Counted from the stretch's first letter, positions 27,885-41,142 are shown. The stretch is DNA of 64,000 bases from Atrina japonica (GCA_030159075.1 BROG01000079.1:286001-350000), one strand, 5' to 3'. Made by a program: numbers and translations. The notes: generated by a model not told the origin, from the sequence alone.

Positions 27885-28425
27885 TGTCTAAGTATGAAGC
27901 GTATGTGCTTCATTCTGTTGTATCTTTAGTTTCTAGTTCGCTGGAATATATCAATGTCATTATAAATTGACAAAACGTCGTCGATATTTCTAAATTTGAA
28001 ATAAGAGGACACCAACAACTTTTTTTTCTTTTGATTAAGTATGTCCTAAATGTTTCGTATGGATAAAGGAACAGGTCAGCCAGTAAAGGAAAACAGTTTG
28101 TTCCCATTGGAATGCCGACAGTTTGTTGAAAGGTCACGAATCTTAACATTGCAAATAGATTGTCTATTAGAACTTCCAGCTTCTTTTTATATCATCTTCA
28201 GTGTATTTATGTGTAGAATCAGAATGGTGCTGGACAAAATAAATCATTTATATGTAGATATTTAAATCACAAGGTATACAAGTTTTCGGGTACCACTTTT
28301 AGTGAAAAAAAACAGTTATCCATGATGCAAAAAATCTGTATTTTTTATGTGAAAATGTTGTGTAAAGAGTAGAAAATGTTTGATACTGTGAATAGGATTC
28401 AGGTCATTCAAAGTATTAAATTTAA
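27885..28425 (-). pseudogene. RT core fragment, minus strand
   Basis: Minus-strand copy of the same RT. Recognisable pieces are FFTKSGTRK near 28,300, KYTEDDIK, QQTVGIPMGTNCFPLLADLF near 28,130-28,070, STTFCQF in place of the catalytic YIDD block (a frameshifted reading of it), and SELETKDTTE near 27,930. It carries several frame breaks. With the plus-strand fragment it forms a head-on inverted pair whose inner junction is about 27,835-27,890. Confidence 0.75.
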
Positions 28426-31221
28426 ATGGCGTAATAACTACAAAACCACATAAATGTTTCTATACGCATCTTCATATTTTACTTGATCGTTGTAGCGGAT
28501 GGATTTAACGAGATCGCCTGCAGTCTGATGATACGGATAGTAACATATATGTAATTTTGTAGAAAATACACAATACCTACATTTGTAATACATTGCATGC
28601 ATAATACAATCTCGGCTCTCAAGACTACTCAATTTAAAAGGCAAACGTAGCTATTACAGAAAGATGACCCTTTTTAAAAAGAGTTAATATATATATATCT
28701 CTGCAACCAAATCGATGTTAGCATGTGTATGTGTGACGCACTGACAAATTCCTGGACATTTTTGGTATTTGTTTGTTTGTTAAATTGATAATGTCATCAG
28801 TATCAAATGTACAAAACAACCAGGATATTAGCTTAGGAAGTGACACCAATTTAAAATCAAAATGTCAAAGAACTATTTCAAAATAATGATTCATTTACAT
28901 AAAAGTACAGAAATAAATACCCTTTTTTCAAAACAAAAAAAAAACATTAGCACTTTGCGTCATAAGATTGAATAATCATAAATTTATATTTTCTAATTTT
29001 TGCATATTACTGTTTTGTACATATCTCCCACGTGGCGGTCAGTAAAACTGTTTTAGAATTTTTTAGTTAACCGATGAGACATACTGCAGTCGACTAGGCG
29101 ATAGTTTCTGTTCAACTGCTCAATAAAGGACATGTCAATACGTCCCAATACAAATAAAGAAAATATATCTCTTTGGTGGTCGGATAATATATTTTACAGA
29201 GATGAAGCTTGCACTGACAGAATTGTTACATTGTTCTAACACCATTAGATAGTATGTCCAATCGATCTTATAAATACATGTACTGATTTACCTACACATT
29301 TTGTATATCATCGTTCAATACAATACAACCCGTGAGTGCTGCAGTGGATAATGCGGGACTAATGGCAAACGTCTTCACTGCTATTAAATCAATTAGCAAA
29401 TCTGATACCATTTAACTAAGTAACAGTCACATACTTAGCCTATCAAACTAGTAATATTGCATTGAGCCTATTTCTTAATACAAATAACCTTTATCCAAAT
29501 TATTTAGCATCTGTTCTGCTGGTGTTGCTGTATCATATTGCAGCTGGATTATTTTTTATAACCCTAGCTGATTTCACTTGCATTAAGCAGACTGTCACTA
29601 TGACTATCAATTATTCCTCTTACATCCACAGCTGATTGTATATTACCCCCAAACACCGTACATTAATTGATATATGGAAATCCTTGTAGTATAATAGCAG
29701 TTCACTTGATTCGCTTGCTTTACATCTAAGACGTACCTAGACAAAACAAGCAGAACACATTGTTTGTGATCAACGGTTCCAATCACAGAACATTTTGCCA
29801 ACAGCAACATATGAGTTTATTTGTCCGTAAGCATTTATAATTCTTTATACTGGAAATGAAAATGTTTTAGCATTGTATCGAATATACTTTTGGTAAATAA
29901 ATACACATATATTCTAATCATTGCTCTCTGTTTTGGCATGTTTAATCCATGCCGCAATAGAATAAATGAATCATTGTAGCGTGTTTTGACGATAGTGTAA
30001 CGCATACATAGCTGGTATAGCGCCAGGTCTTCGGGATAAAAGGTCTTGGTTCGGTCCCCGATAGTGCCAGATTTTCATACGTGATATTTCATCTCCTGTC
30101 CACACAGGTCTATGCCGAGATAGAGGGTAAATGGTATAGGATGTGCAGTGTGATACCATCGTTGGATTGTACACGTGCAGTGGCACTTAAACAGACCACT
30201 CAAGCAAGGACACACACACAAACACGAACGCACGCACGCGCGCGCACCATCTCTCCCTGCTACATGGGGACGAATGACAAGGAATTTAAAGAAATCCCAA
30301 AACAAGTAATGATTTTTATCAATGATAATTCAATATAGTCTCGTAAAAATCCATCCCGTAAGCTCCCATTTTACGATAAGACCATAGTCACGGAACTAGC
30401 TAAATCAAAATCAGCTCTATCAGTAAAATTTGACAGTTTTCAGAATCGAACATCATTAACGAATTGTTATAATTTCTTTGCATTTCAAATTCTAAACAAA
30501 AACCGTTATTACCACACACTGGATTATTTTTATTCGCAAAGTGGTAAGTCATAAATTCGCAAACTTTTCTCTTAAAAGTCGGATGGTCAATAGAAGAAAG
30601 TGTGGAAATAAGTTCTTTAATAGTATTAATGACAGTTATGAAATAATTCAAGTTTATTTCAAAAGAAATGGACCTCGTAATTACACGTACTTAGATGGGC
30701 GTTGGCAAATCTAAGTTACGATTTGTTTAGGTAATATTGTTGATACAATAGTTTGCACTATACATAAAAATGTTGATCTTCACATTGTTATATAAAAGTT
30801 GTTCTAATGCAATGATGAAAATGATTTTGTGAAATGCAATTATTTTACAGAAATTAGAATGTATGTAATTTATCCACGGTTGTTGTCCTAGCATCGTTAC
30901 AAAGATTCAGAGATATTTACATGCATGGCCACGGACTACGGAGATGAAGATAGAACCGCATTCTGAATATGAGGTTGTTATATTTGCAATCTTGCTGTAA
31001 TTAGTTTTTAAATCTTTACATCGCATGGACCGAACATTTACAAATCAGTGTAGAGTATACCAATCCGTAAATCAATATCTAAATTTGCCAACGTACTTTT
31101 CTATTTAACAAGCAATCGTAAGCAAATTGTAAATTTATTGCTAGAGTGTAAAACTCATTGTACAAATTAAAGTACAAGTGATTTAATAGCTGATGTAATC
31201 CGATTCTAATTCTGATTTGTT

Positions 31222-31705
31222 TGTTTGTTTAGATAGCGTTTACGTCAAATTCCAACCATGATGGCGGCCAGTTTTTAAGTGAAATGTTGAGTTGCCTTTT
31301 CGTTGGCGGTTGTTGAGACGTATGTACCAATTGTGACGAGGATACACTACTCAAGTATTTTATTGGACTTGACTGTGGACTCATGGCGGGTGTGACCGGT
31401 CGACAGGGGATGCTTACTCCTCCATGGCACCTGATCCCACCTCTTGGTTTCCAGAGGTCCGTGTTTGTCCATTTTTACCGGATTTGTATCTGTGTCCTGG
31501 ACATTCTATTGATTTGTACTTTCATATCTGAGATTTTTTCTATTTTAATGATGGATGAGGGAATTCCGTTATAATGTATCCAGGATAATATCACCGGTCT
31601 CCGGGAAATAAACTGGATATCTTTCTAAAAATCAGCTTAGCTTCCAAATGGACTCGCACCCGAATGGGATATTTCATAGTTGAAAATGCAGTACTCTAAC
31701 CACAC
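31222..31705 (-). mobile_element. SINE split by a retroelement tail
   Basis: The 3' end of a minus-strand SINE lies at 31,222-31,278 (plus strand: TTACGTCAAATTCCAACCAT, then GATGGCGGCCAGTTTTTAA). Its remaining body and tRNA head lie at about 31,543-31,705 (plus strand: CACCGGTCTCCGGGAAATAA; A-box-like TGGTTAGAGTAC and B-box-like GGGTGCGAGTCC on the minus strand). The gap is exactly the inserted retroelement tail. Confidence 0.7.
31279..31542 (+). mobile_element. 5'-truncated retroelement tail inserted in a SINE
   Basis: 264 bp that match only the 3' tail of the RT element: from GTGAAATGTTGAGTTGCC through GACAGGGGATGCTTACTCCT to TATCTGAGATTTTTTC. Both sides are halves of one minus-strand SINE, and TTTTAA occurs at both borders as a probable target-site duplication. 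This defines the 3' end of the element. Confidence 0.75.
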
Positions 31706-31818
31706 ATACTCTCCCTAAAGAGAAGGTGAATTAGCAACGAAATCATGAATATGCTGTGGTGAAACTATAATTAATCCTTAAATGCCTTTTTGCGTCAAAT
31801 TACCACATAGTAAAACAC

Positions 31819-31822
<4 letters not shown>

Positions 31823-31909
<87 letters not shown>
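31823..31909. repeat. (GA)n microsatellite
   Basis: About 43 GA copies. Confidence 0.95.
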
Positions 31910-31914
<5 letters not shown>

Positions 31915-32566
31915 ATGTCATATGTATTAATTTCAACTTCGTCCGCAACATTTAGCTGCAAAAAAGAATTATAATAGAAGTTACGGCATACGACCGATAC
32001 ATAATTATGTTAGCATTTTGCAAAATTATGAGTTGATAAATAATTATTGTATTTGTTTTTCATTTATAAATTCAAAAGTAACTAATGGTTTGAGGGTCAA
32101 TAAGAGACCAAGGCAAATTATATGTCAAATGTCCTTGTAATACCCATTACAACTTTGAGTGACAGCCACTTTCGTAATTAAAACACACAAAAAATACTTA
32201 TATGTTTTATATCTGGCCGTATGGAAAATTAATTTGACAATTATTGACCGATTTATTATTTAATTTCATTGATGATGTGTAATGTAAATTTCACGGAAGA
32301 TAGTTTATGTATTTCTATGAGACTTCATAAAGCAAGTCTATTTTTTATCTTTAGAATTGATTTGGTGTCTTGGGAATATATAGCTTCGTACTAAACTAAC
32401 GTTTAAAATTATTTGGGAGTTACCCAAAGTAAAGGTATAAGTTATATTATAAAAAAAACAGGAAAATATATAACGAGGTTTACATCTGAATGGTTCCTAT
32501 ACTGGGAACAAAATGATTAAATTTTATTACTGAAAAAATATATTAATCATAGGTGTTAAAACTGAA

Positions 32567-32569
<3 letters not shown>

Positions 32570-32661
<92 letters not shown>

Positions 32662-32754
32662 TAGAATACTTTATACACATACATACATACATATATATAT
32701 ACATACATACATACATACATACATACATACATACATACATACATACATACATAC

Positions 32755-32832
<78 letters not shown>
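32570..32832. repeat. (TA)n, (CATA)n and (GA)n compound array
   Basis: TA to about 32,656, CATA/TATA to about 32,756, GA to 32,832. The GA end coincides with the edge of the distant inverted repeat. Confidence 0.95.
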
Positions 32833-33430
32833 ACTTGAATAGAACAGATGGACTGATATTGATATTACGTAAATATGAATGGAACAGTGAAATATGATAT
32901 ACGAGAATCCTTTAACGAAAGCAATTGTGTGTTGTTACTTATTCCTGCTTATCAGCGCATGTCATTCCCATATTGATGATACTTAATTTAACGATTGTAT
33001 GATTTCGAACATTACGCTTAACGTATTCATTGTGATAAAGAAAGCAATATGACGAATATCTTCTCTTTTTAACGTAGAATAAAGTAGCATTCTATAGGAT
33101 AAGAAAAATAAATGTAAATATTATATCGTCATTTCTTAGTACCATGCGCATTTGTTTCGCGTAGGGTTTGTCTAGAGGACAATTCTTGTTCTAGTCATAC
33201 TTAGAACGCCTTATAAACGTAGTCATGTAATGTGTCCCCATGCACCAGGTCTTAGCAACGAAAATTATAAATTCTATTTCGGATAATGATTTTAAAAGTC
33301 TTTGGTATCATGCATCGTTTGGGGTTGTAAGTTTTTTCCAATGGCAGTAGGGGATTAACATGCTTTCTGCTCTCCGCGAACTTCACAAATGATATGTTTG
33401 AAGTAAAGACACGAGTATAGAGGTTCCTCG
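32757..33430 (-). repeat. Right member of the distant inverted repeat, starting in (GA)n
   Basis: Plus strand reads (GA)n, then TTATTCCTGCTTATCAGCGC, TTTCGAACATTACGCTTAAC, GCAATATGACGAATATCTTC, CAGGTCTTAGCAACG and CGAACTTCACAAATGATAT. This is the reverse complement order of the copy at 25.0-25.9 kb, with the GA/CT array at the same boundary. Confidence 0.7.
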
Positions 33431-34659
33431 AATGTTAGTTGTTGGTCTTTTCAAATTTTGAAAATCAAATAACGGGAGTTAGATAAGAATCATAATAAAC
33501 TTACAAAAGCTTGAAACAAATGTTCATATAACCCACGCGTAACATTTAAAATATTATTTTGCAGAACCTCTGTCAAAACCTCTCTTTCTATTTCAATTCT
33601 AAATGCTGGTAAAATATATCTCTTTTCACTGTCAGTTAAACCTAATGCATTTTACTTTAATCTGATAGATCGATTCAACTTTTCACTTTATTCATTTGAG
33701 ATGATTGATATAAATTTGGGTGTTTTTGTTCTTGAACTCAGTGTGGTAGTTTTGTAATAAACAATTCAATATCGAAGTTAATCATAGACCTAGTTAATTT
33801 TAAATGCTCTACTCAGATCAAAGTAGAGTTAATTATAGTTTGAATAATCATATATCAAATACACTCAAGTCATAAGCAAGTTTACATAACTTGAGACGAT
33901 ACATCATACAGATAATTCATTTTAATTATTTCTTATAATTTGTAATTATATAGTTCTATTGATTAATTATTTTGAAATTAAAAACATTATTCGATGTTCT
34001 ACGGAAATTTTGTTTGAATATTTGTTTTAAATTTCGACTGACCATCTTTTGAAATAAAGCATTGATATTCACTCGTTAAATTTTAAAAGACTGGGGCGTC
34101 TAGCGTTTGAGGAACAATGCCTAAAAATCAAATTAGAACAAAACTTCAGGCTCGGAATACACAAAACAAACTCGAATTCCTTGACAAAGATGCTAAAGCA
34201 CTAGAGATATTTAATGTTATATGAGTTTGTTAATTAGAATGGACTAATGTAAACTGAATATCTTTAACCGAAAAAAAAATTATTTGATTTTGTTAATGTG
34301 GAATACTCAGAAGACATCTTCGAGTATAATTTCGTCGTATATACACTGAACATATAGAAATTAACATGGTTAAGAACAAAACTTATTTCGTTAATTAATA
34401 TATAATATGATATAATAATTCGAATCCCCGCCCCTCACACACGGAGACAGACAGAGAGATATATATATCATATATATTATGTCCTATTTTTGTTTTCAAT
34501 TATTTAACGTAAGACAAAAGAGGTACAATATCCTGTTAAATCTGCCCTGGGCCGAATTCGGGGTTCCGGATCTACTTTTATTGTATATTCATGCGCGCTA
34601 TAACGATGACGAATTACACGAAGTTTGGATATTATTGTAGTCCAGTCTATCATAATGAC

Positions 34660-34744
<85 letters not shown>

Positions 34745-34793
34745 GTTGTTGTTGTTGTTGTTGTTATTATTATTGTTGTTGTTATCATTATTT
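34660..34793. repeat. (ATT)n with GTT interruptions
   Basis: About 28 ATT copies, then GTT and ATT runs. Open frames through it are repeat products. Confidence 0.95.
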
Positions 34794-36284
34794 ATGATAC
34801 TTGTCTTTACTTTTGTTTTTGTTTTCTTGTTACTTCTGATGTTGCCTTGTGGTTTATAAAACGTCTCACACCAAGACTTTCATTTACTATCACGAATACA
34901 TTTCTTCAGAATACATGATGACGTCATTTTGCCAATAATTTATTTAGATATATGCGCATGTCATTCAACAACTTATATGATATCCACAACCATTAAACGA
35001 GAAATGGTAGTGTCTAATCGCCAGAATATTGATGTGTCTTAGCAGCTACATTATAATCAATGGAAAAAACGTTAAGATGTAAACATGTAATTACATTTGT
35101 AACATACTGAACGGAAAACAGCTGTTACTTTAGAATACCAACGTCACACGACCACCCAGAATCAATGGCGATAATTATATCAAAATTTATATCAAATGCA
35201 TTTTCATAAAAAATGATAATTAGATACAGGTATTTTGTATCGATTGCGTAATACAAAACTGACTGATTGGGTGATAAGTTCCTTCTTCTTACAAGAATGT
35301 TTACAACTAATGTGTTGATGTACCAACAGGCATGATGAAGTGATAGGATTGAAGCAAAATAGTGATACCAGGAATGTGTACAAACACCGTCAGTCTGGTT
35401 TCAAAAGATTTCATAGTGAGTTTGATAAGTTACTGATAAATAGACAAAAATAGTATTTTAATAAAGTTAATCTATTAACAGGTTTTGATCGATAATGACT
35501 TCTTATGAAATATGACGATTGACACACATGCTTCACGTTAATCATTGTATATACTAAAATATCCCGGATACACGGTAAAACTAGTATACAACACAAGACT
35601 GCGATTTAACGTATACCAGTGGTCGTTTATTTCTATTCATAGGCACAGTATCATTATAAACTTTAACTATTTGGTAAATAGAATATTACGACAAATGCGA
35701 AGAACGAATAGAGTAAATTGCCTTTCCAGTTCGTGATTGACTATATTTATTTTTGCGCATAAAATTGTTTGCAAATATACACAGACAAACAAGACCGACA
35801 GGAAAAAAAAACAACAACAACAATTTATACAGAAAAACCTAGTGACTTTTCTCTCTTTCTACATACATTATTTCCAGATTTTTTTTCCGGACTTAAATTC
35901 CAAACCCGAAAAAATAAAAATGTTGAAAGATAGATCTATAGGGATAAGATAGATAACGCAACATATTCCGGCACTCCTCTTCAATCCTACAACATCCGTA
36001 CACCATTACTGATATAAAGCAGATGTAACATTTATAGAAATATCAAATATCAGAGGGAGATATATTTCGTTATTAAATAAAACGAAGAAAATGTCAAAAC
36101 ATCCGCCTGAATTTAATTTTTAGTTTTATTCAAAGTTTGTTCCAACAATAATTGACCTGTGCAACAGATTAAACATATATATCATGGATTTGAAAATTGA
36201 AAATATGCATTTGCTTCCTTTAACCGAAACACATTTTAAATATAACGTTTCTGTTTAATGATTGTCTTGTTATAGTCATCTTTT

Positions 36285-36450
36285 TACAGTGGTTACTCTT
36301 AGACGGATTTCGGCTATGCTTTTAGATTTATTATTTGACCTTGTATGATACCACTTTTTCTTACATATACATTTTAAAGTGGAGCTCAACTGATGGAGTC
36401 TGATTGACAGAAAAAATCGTCTTGAGCATTATAATTTTGGTATTATGTTT
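36285..36450 (+). repeat. Dispersed repeat (cgatcg family)
   Basis: CAGTGGTTACTCTTAGACGG, TTGACCTTGTATGATACCAC, then GGAGCTCAACTGATGGAGTC and AATCGTCTTGAGCATTATAA. Confidence 0.65.
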
Positions 36451-36469
36451 ATAATTTGTATCGCATAAG

Positions 36470-36870
36470 TATGGCACACCGAAGAAATAACAGTAAATAG
36501 TTAAACGTGGTTCTTTTCATTATAAACTTTTTTACCTCCAATATAGGACAGTTTTTCTAAGTTAAATCTAGCTGCAATCGCGTTCATGAGCCTTAAGTTT
36601 CTTGTTTATGCGATGTTGGTGAAGCAATTGAATTAAAAAGAGAAAAGTTCGAAGTAATACGAGTGTTGAGAAAAAGTAAATCTAACTTAAGAAAACTTAA
36701 TTTGACGGACAAAATCATGGTTTAAATGATAAAAATTAGGTTTGACATGTTATATTCGCATAACTCATTTCCACTTAAGCGAAGTTAAACCTAGTTTTTC
36801 ACAGTTAAACCTTTATATTATCTCTAATTGTATCAAATTTCTAACTAGGTTTAACTTGTGGTTTCAGCGT
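36470..36870. repeat. Third, degraded copy of the TTAAACC element
   Basis: ATGGCACACCGAAGAAATAA begins it. CGAAGTTAAACCTAGTTTTTC and AACTAGGTTTAACTTGTGG are recognisable motif copies. It ends near 36,870 and is followed at once by a retroelement tail. Confidence 0.55.
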
Positions 36871-36889
36871 ACGAAAATATGCTTTGATA

Positions 36890-37175
36890 TATGCGATTAC
36901 TTTGTTTCACTAAGTGAAATGTCGAGTTGCCGTTTCGTTGGCAGTTGTTGAGACGTCTGTACCAATTGTGACGAAGATTTACTCCTCACTTATTTCATTG
37001 CACTTGACTGTGGACTTACGGCGGGTGTGACCGGTCGACAGGGGATGCTTACTCTTTCATTGCGTCTGATCCCACCTCTTGTTTTCCAGAGGTCCGTGTT
37101 TGTCCATTTTTACAGGCTTTGTATCTATGTCCTGGACATTCTATTGATTTATACTTTGGTATCTGAGGGTTTTTA
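36890..37175 (+). mobile_element. Retroelement tail copy
   Basis: A further copy of the 3' tail, starting in the end of the coding part (GATTACTTTGTTTCACTAAG) and running through GACAGGGGATGCTTACTCTT and GTCCTGGACATTCTATTGAT to about 37,175. It directly follows a TTAAACC-type element. Confidence 0.75.
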
Positions 37176-37299
37176 TGCATTACATGTTATAAATACAACA
37201 CATAAGTTAACTGCTTGCACCCTGAATGCCAAAACAAATGTTCAAGACGCTTGTGTATGTCAGTAAGAATTCATTAGTTGAGTTAATTTTTTTTTTGAT

Positions 37300-37420
37300 A
37301 ATCGAAACTCGAGCACGACAAATTAGATGTGTAAATGGTCTCCACATGAAGAACAATTGAGAATCCCAAACGGGATAATAGGACCAGGTGTCCAGAAGGA
37401 GTCAGCGTCCCCTGCAAATA
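37300..37420 (-). repeat. Fragment of the same dispersed repeat
   Basis: GAAGAACAATTGAGAATCCC, AAACGGGATAATAGGACCAG and GTGTCCAGAAGGAGTCAGCG. Confidence 0.55.
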
Positions 37421-38091
37421 AATGTAGAGTGCCGAAACAGAAAGAAATGTTTTCATTGAATATCACCATTTAACCACACTATTCGAAGATTTAACCGAAC
37501 AAAATTTTTCACGAATTCCTTGTTTGGAACACCTTTCATTTTGCGCATGCGTGTATATTGTGTATGCAAGTTGCCATCAATCTAAGTTGATATATAATAT
37601 CAACTTTTTGTTCATTACTTGTGTTGATTGAGTAAGATAACTACGGAATGCGTAGGAATCACTGATCTAGATGCAGGTATATATTGTTCTATCGCCGAGT
37701 GTTGACATGCAACTTGAAAGTGGAGGATCTACAAAGCGACTAACCAACATATATCTCATGTTACAACTTGTATAGCTCGTTATAAATCCGTACTGTGTTA
37801 CGACATCAGAGATTAATAGAATCTTACATGCATGGGTGTGTGAAGTAGATAAGAAAATTTCCAGCCCAGTGGTAGGAATGTGTTTGTCTAATCCGTGGGT
37901 CTCACGAGGATTGCACTTCAAGATGTTTGCCATGGGGCTGGACATTTCTGTTCCTACTTAACACACCCATGTTCGATTATTTCCCCCCATGTTGTTTTTC
38001 AATAAATGTATACGTAGATCTACGCAGATAAAGTCTGACAAAATTATGCACTTTACTCTAGAAGTCACAGAAATTCTACGTAACGACTTCT

Positions 38092-38331
38092 CTACGTCAT
38101 GGCGCGTGTGAGTTGTCTTTCCTTTGGGACAGAGTCATCTTTCCACGAGTAATCATTGTCTTTTACGGGTAAGAGTGGTGGAAATTTTTTTTTCGTATCA
38201 GCGTGTGGCAGAGCAATACCGAGAAACTGTCCGCTGGATGTAAAATTAAGATACAATGTAAAGTTGCGTTCAGTAGGACCATCATTTAAAACAGTTAGTA
38301 TTAGCCGATCCCAATGAAATATGTCAAACAC
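38092..38331 (-). other. Unassigned open frame with coding-like composition
   Basis: 79 codons from ATG to TAG, including DRLILTVLNDGPTERNFTLY and GQFLGIALPHADTKKKFPPL. Residue use is varied and includes Trp and Pro. That is unlike the repeat-driven frames around it, so it may be an exon or a retrotransposed gene remnant. I recognise no family and see no strong splice acceptor upstream or donor before the stop. It may equally be chance. Confidence 0.2.
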
Positions 38332-38914
38332 CTTACGGTGGTAAACAAGTGGCCATTAGAGACAACAGACAGCTCAATGTTCTTGTTTTTTGTCTAATTG
38401 TTCTGTTTACGTAGCACACCTCTGTTTAATACGCATGCTTGATGTATTATGAATGACGAAATGCAGAGTAGACTGTACACAGAGGATAGAACATACTTAA
38501 TCAAATTATAATCAAACTTATAAAGCTATATCACATTCAAATGGTAATGATGCTGGCTGTTATCATTTCACCCACGCATGTCATCAGCTTACATTTAGAA
38601 GATCAGATGTATTGTATTATATATCTGCTGATTTTTGTATTTCGCATTTCTGACTTTCGGCACCTTATGTTTTTGTTCCTATTCTCGTTTAGAAGGAAAA
38701 ACATATCGTCGATCGAATTAAATGCAATTATAAAACAGATAGCACAAATCATCGGTTTTAGCTTATACGCATAGCTAATGTATTTTCCCCACAGAGTATA
38801 TTGGAAAGATTCAATACAGTGAAGAAATAATTTTATATATTGAATTTCTGTATAAGGCAAGACAGATATGCTAAAATGTTCCTAATTAGTCAGTGCAGAT
38901 TTGGGACGGGATAG

Positions 38915-39140
38915 GGGGGGGGGGGTCCGTGGCCCGATGGACTAGAGCATCACGCTTTAATCCATGAAATCGCTTGCCTTTGAACAGAGCGAACTTATGC
39001 TGATTCCATTAGAAAGTTTTCCAGTTTATTTGCTGAATACCATTGATCTCTTCTCGGGTAAATTGTAACCGGGATTTCTCCGCCACCATGAAATACTGAC
39101 CATCACCATTAATAAAAAAAATGTTAAGTATGGCGTAAAA
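38915..39140 (+). mobile_element. tRNA-headed SINE
   Basis: Head GTCCGTGGCCCGATGGACTA after a run of G, then the body with GTAACCGGGATTTCTCCGCC, and the end GTTAAGTATGGCGTAAAATA. Same family and order as the copies near 2.2 and 9.8 kb. The B box region is diverged. Confidence 0.75.
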
Positions 39141-39249
39141 TACCATTAGAACTAACAAACAGAAGTGTGGGTTTTGACATGATCGCTGTAGGGTTGTTTG
39201 CCAGTTTGTTTGTTTGTGGCTGATTTTTGTTTTGTTTTTGTTTTGTCAG

Positions 39250-39330
39250 AGGTCATTTTCCGGGTGAATTGTAGTCGACATCTCTAGTCTTCCATCAAAA
39301 CTGATAGCCATCATGCAAACAAAATCGTTT
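39250..39330 (+). mobile_element. SINE body remnant
   Basis: CCGGGTGAATTGTAGTCGAC, then TCTTCCATCAAAACTGATAG and CCATCATG align with the SINE body but are strongly diverged. Confidence 0.45.
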
Positions 39331-40187
39331 AAATGTAACGTGACCAGCAACAAAGGAAACAAATAAACAAATAATCCATGTTTTTGATAGGATATATGAT
39401 AGGTAAATTTATACTCGACTGATGAAGAAAGATATAGGCTAAAATTGACATCCTAATTAAAGATAATCTAGTAGTTGGAAACAGATAAAGGAGTAATTAT
39501 CAAATATAATCAAATATATTAATGATTGCATTTGGGAACAGAGAAAATTGGCCGTCTTAGTGAAATCTGATATCATGGGAATGAATCACTTTAACTCTTA
39601 CTTGATAATTGTCGTAAAACCTTTGAATAAAAGACGAATTAGGTATTCATAATTTTCTACCGTTTTGATCCCTTTAATTAGTACGAATTTGTGCGTTTTC
39701 GAAAGAAAACTGTTTTCCAGAGACTGTTAAATGTTATATCCTGTATAGGAGCTTATTTCATTTAACCTTACAGTCCGTTAACTAATAACTGCATCTGGAT
39801 AATAAAAGCCATATAGTAGTTTAATTAAAATCATAAATCAATATGTTATTTATGTTTTATTGATAGTTGTATTGTCTATTATTAAGATACAGTGAAACCA
39901 AACAACACTTACTTCGAACTGGTGACGCATTTGTCAGGTTACACTGTACATGTACACGTATTCGTTAATTTCACATTTTGACGCTATACCATCTATATAT
40001 TTCTAATGGAATACATGAATTAATGTAAATCAGTACTTCCTGATATATCATAGAGAGTAGGCAAAAGTCATTTTGTATTTTAACCTAGGGCAAATATATT
40101 GTTGTTTCCGCTGTCGTTTCAATTCATACTCATTTTTTCCATTCGGCATCGTCATAAATGGGAAGACAGCGTTTAGCGATTCACAGT

Positions 40188-40291
<104 letters not shown>

Positions 40292-40299
40292 TTTTAAAC

Positions 40300-40450
40300 C
40301 GCAATCAACAATTTTATAATTATATTGTGGCGGTCAATTGTAATGGTGCTGAAGAGAACCCGGTTATAATATACCCGGAAGATACCACCGGTCTTCCGCA
40401 AATATAAATTGGTAAAATTGTTGAGTGTGGCGTTAAACAAAAGTTAAATT
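40300..40450. mobile_element. SINE body fragments in mixed orientation
   Basis: GTGGCGGTCAATTGTAATGG to CGGTCTTCCGCAAATATAAA is a minus-oriented SINE body. It is followed directly by TTGTTGAGTGTGGCGTTAAA, the family 3' end in plus orientation. Probably two overlapping or rearranged copies. Confidence 0.6.
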
Positions 40451-40714
40451 AATAAATAAATTAAAAACAATACAAACATGAATGTAAATGAATGCCATCA
40501 AGGATCACCTTTGGGCAATGCATTTCTGTGAGCGTATTACAGAAAGTCTACAAGAAAACTTTATCCTACTCACATAGAATTGAATTTTGGACAAAATTAC
40601 CAATAAACCTGAAATTATTATACCGCAAACCTCACGGGAAGTATTCAAAGATCGTGAATGGACAGTGATGATTTGGAAAACTTGCTGAAAAAAGACGAGA
40701 GTATTTCAGATTCA

Positions 40715-40805
40715 AATTGTAACAAGGTTCCCTCCTCCATTAAAAACTGGCCGCCACCATAAAACTGAAAAAAATTGTTGAGTGTTGCCTAACACAATAC
40801 ACAAA
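40715..40805 (+). mobile_element. SINE 3' end fragment
   Basis: GTTCCCTCCTCCATTAAAAA, then GGCCGCCACCATAAAACTGA, then TTGTTGAGTGTTGCCTAACA is the family 3' body in plus orientation, truncated at the 5' side. Confidence 0.65.
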
Positions 40806-41109
40806 ACCAATCATCGATTAATTATTATCACTTAGATAAATAGCAAATGATCAAGGATCGTCTGTACCTTAAGGTAAGAATTCTCATATAAATCTAACGC
40901 CAACCTCAACAAGTTTTCAGTTATACGGTAATTGGCATTTTTATTGTAGAGGAAGGGTACCAGTAAATTATCCGGACAAATAATATAAGTAAACTGAGAA
41001 AAGATGGTACACAATTAGTTATGAATCCAGTGTAGTCCGAACTCGCCATGAAAAGAAGTGTGAGACCATAATGCTCCCTCCATTTGGCCACAGAAATCCG
41101 GTGTTAAGG

Positions 41110-41142
41110 GTGGAATTGTCGACTAATTGTCGACAATTCCAC
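41110..41142. repeat. Perfect 14-bp hairpin
   Basis: GTGGAATTGTCGAC and its exact complement GTCGACAATTCCAC are separated by TAATT. No neighbouring gene was recognised. Confidence 0.9.

Noticed and set aside
29995..30065. tRNA-like words (TAGCGCC..., GGTTCGGTCCCC)
   Set aside because: A-box spacing and stems do not fit a tRNA or the SINE heads seen elsewhere; too weak to call.
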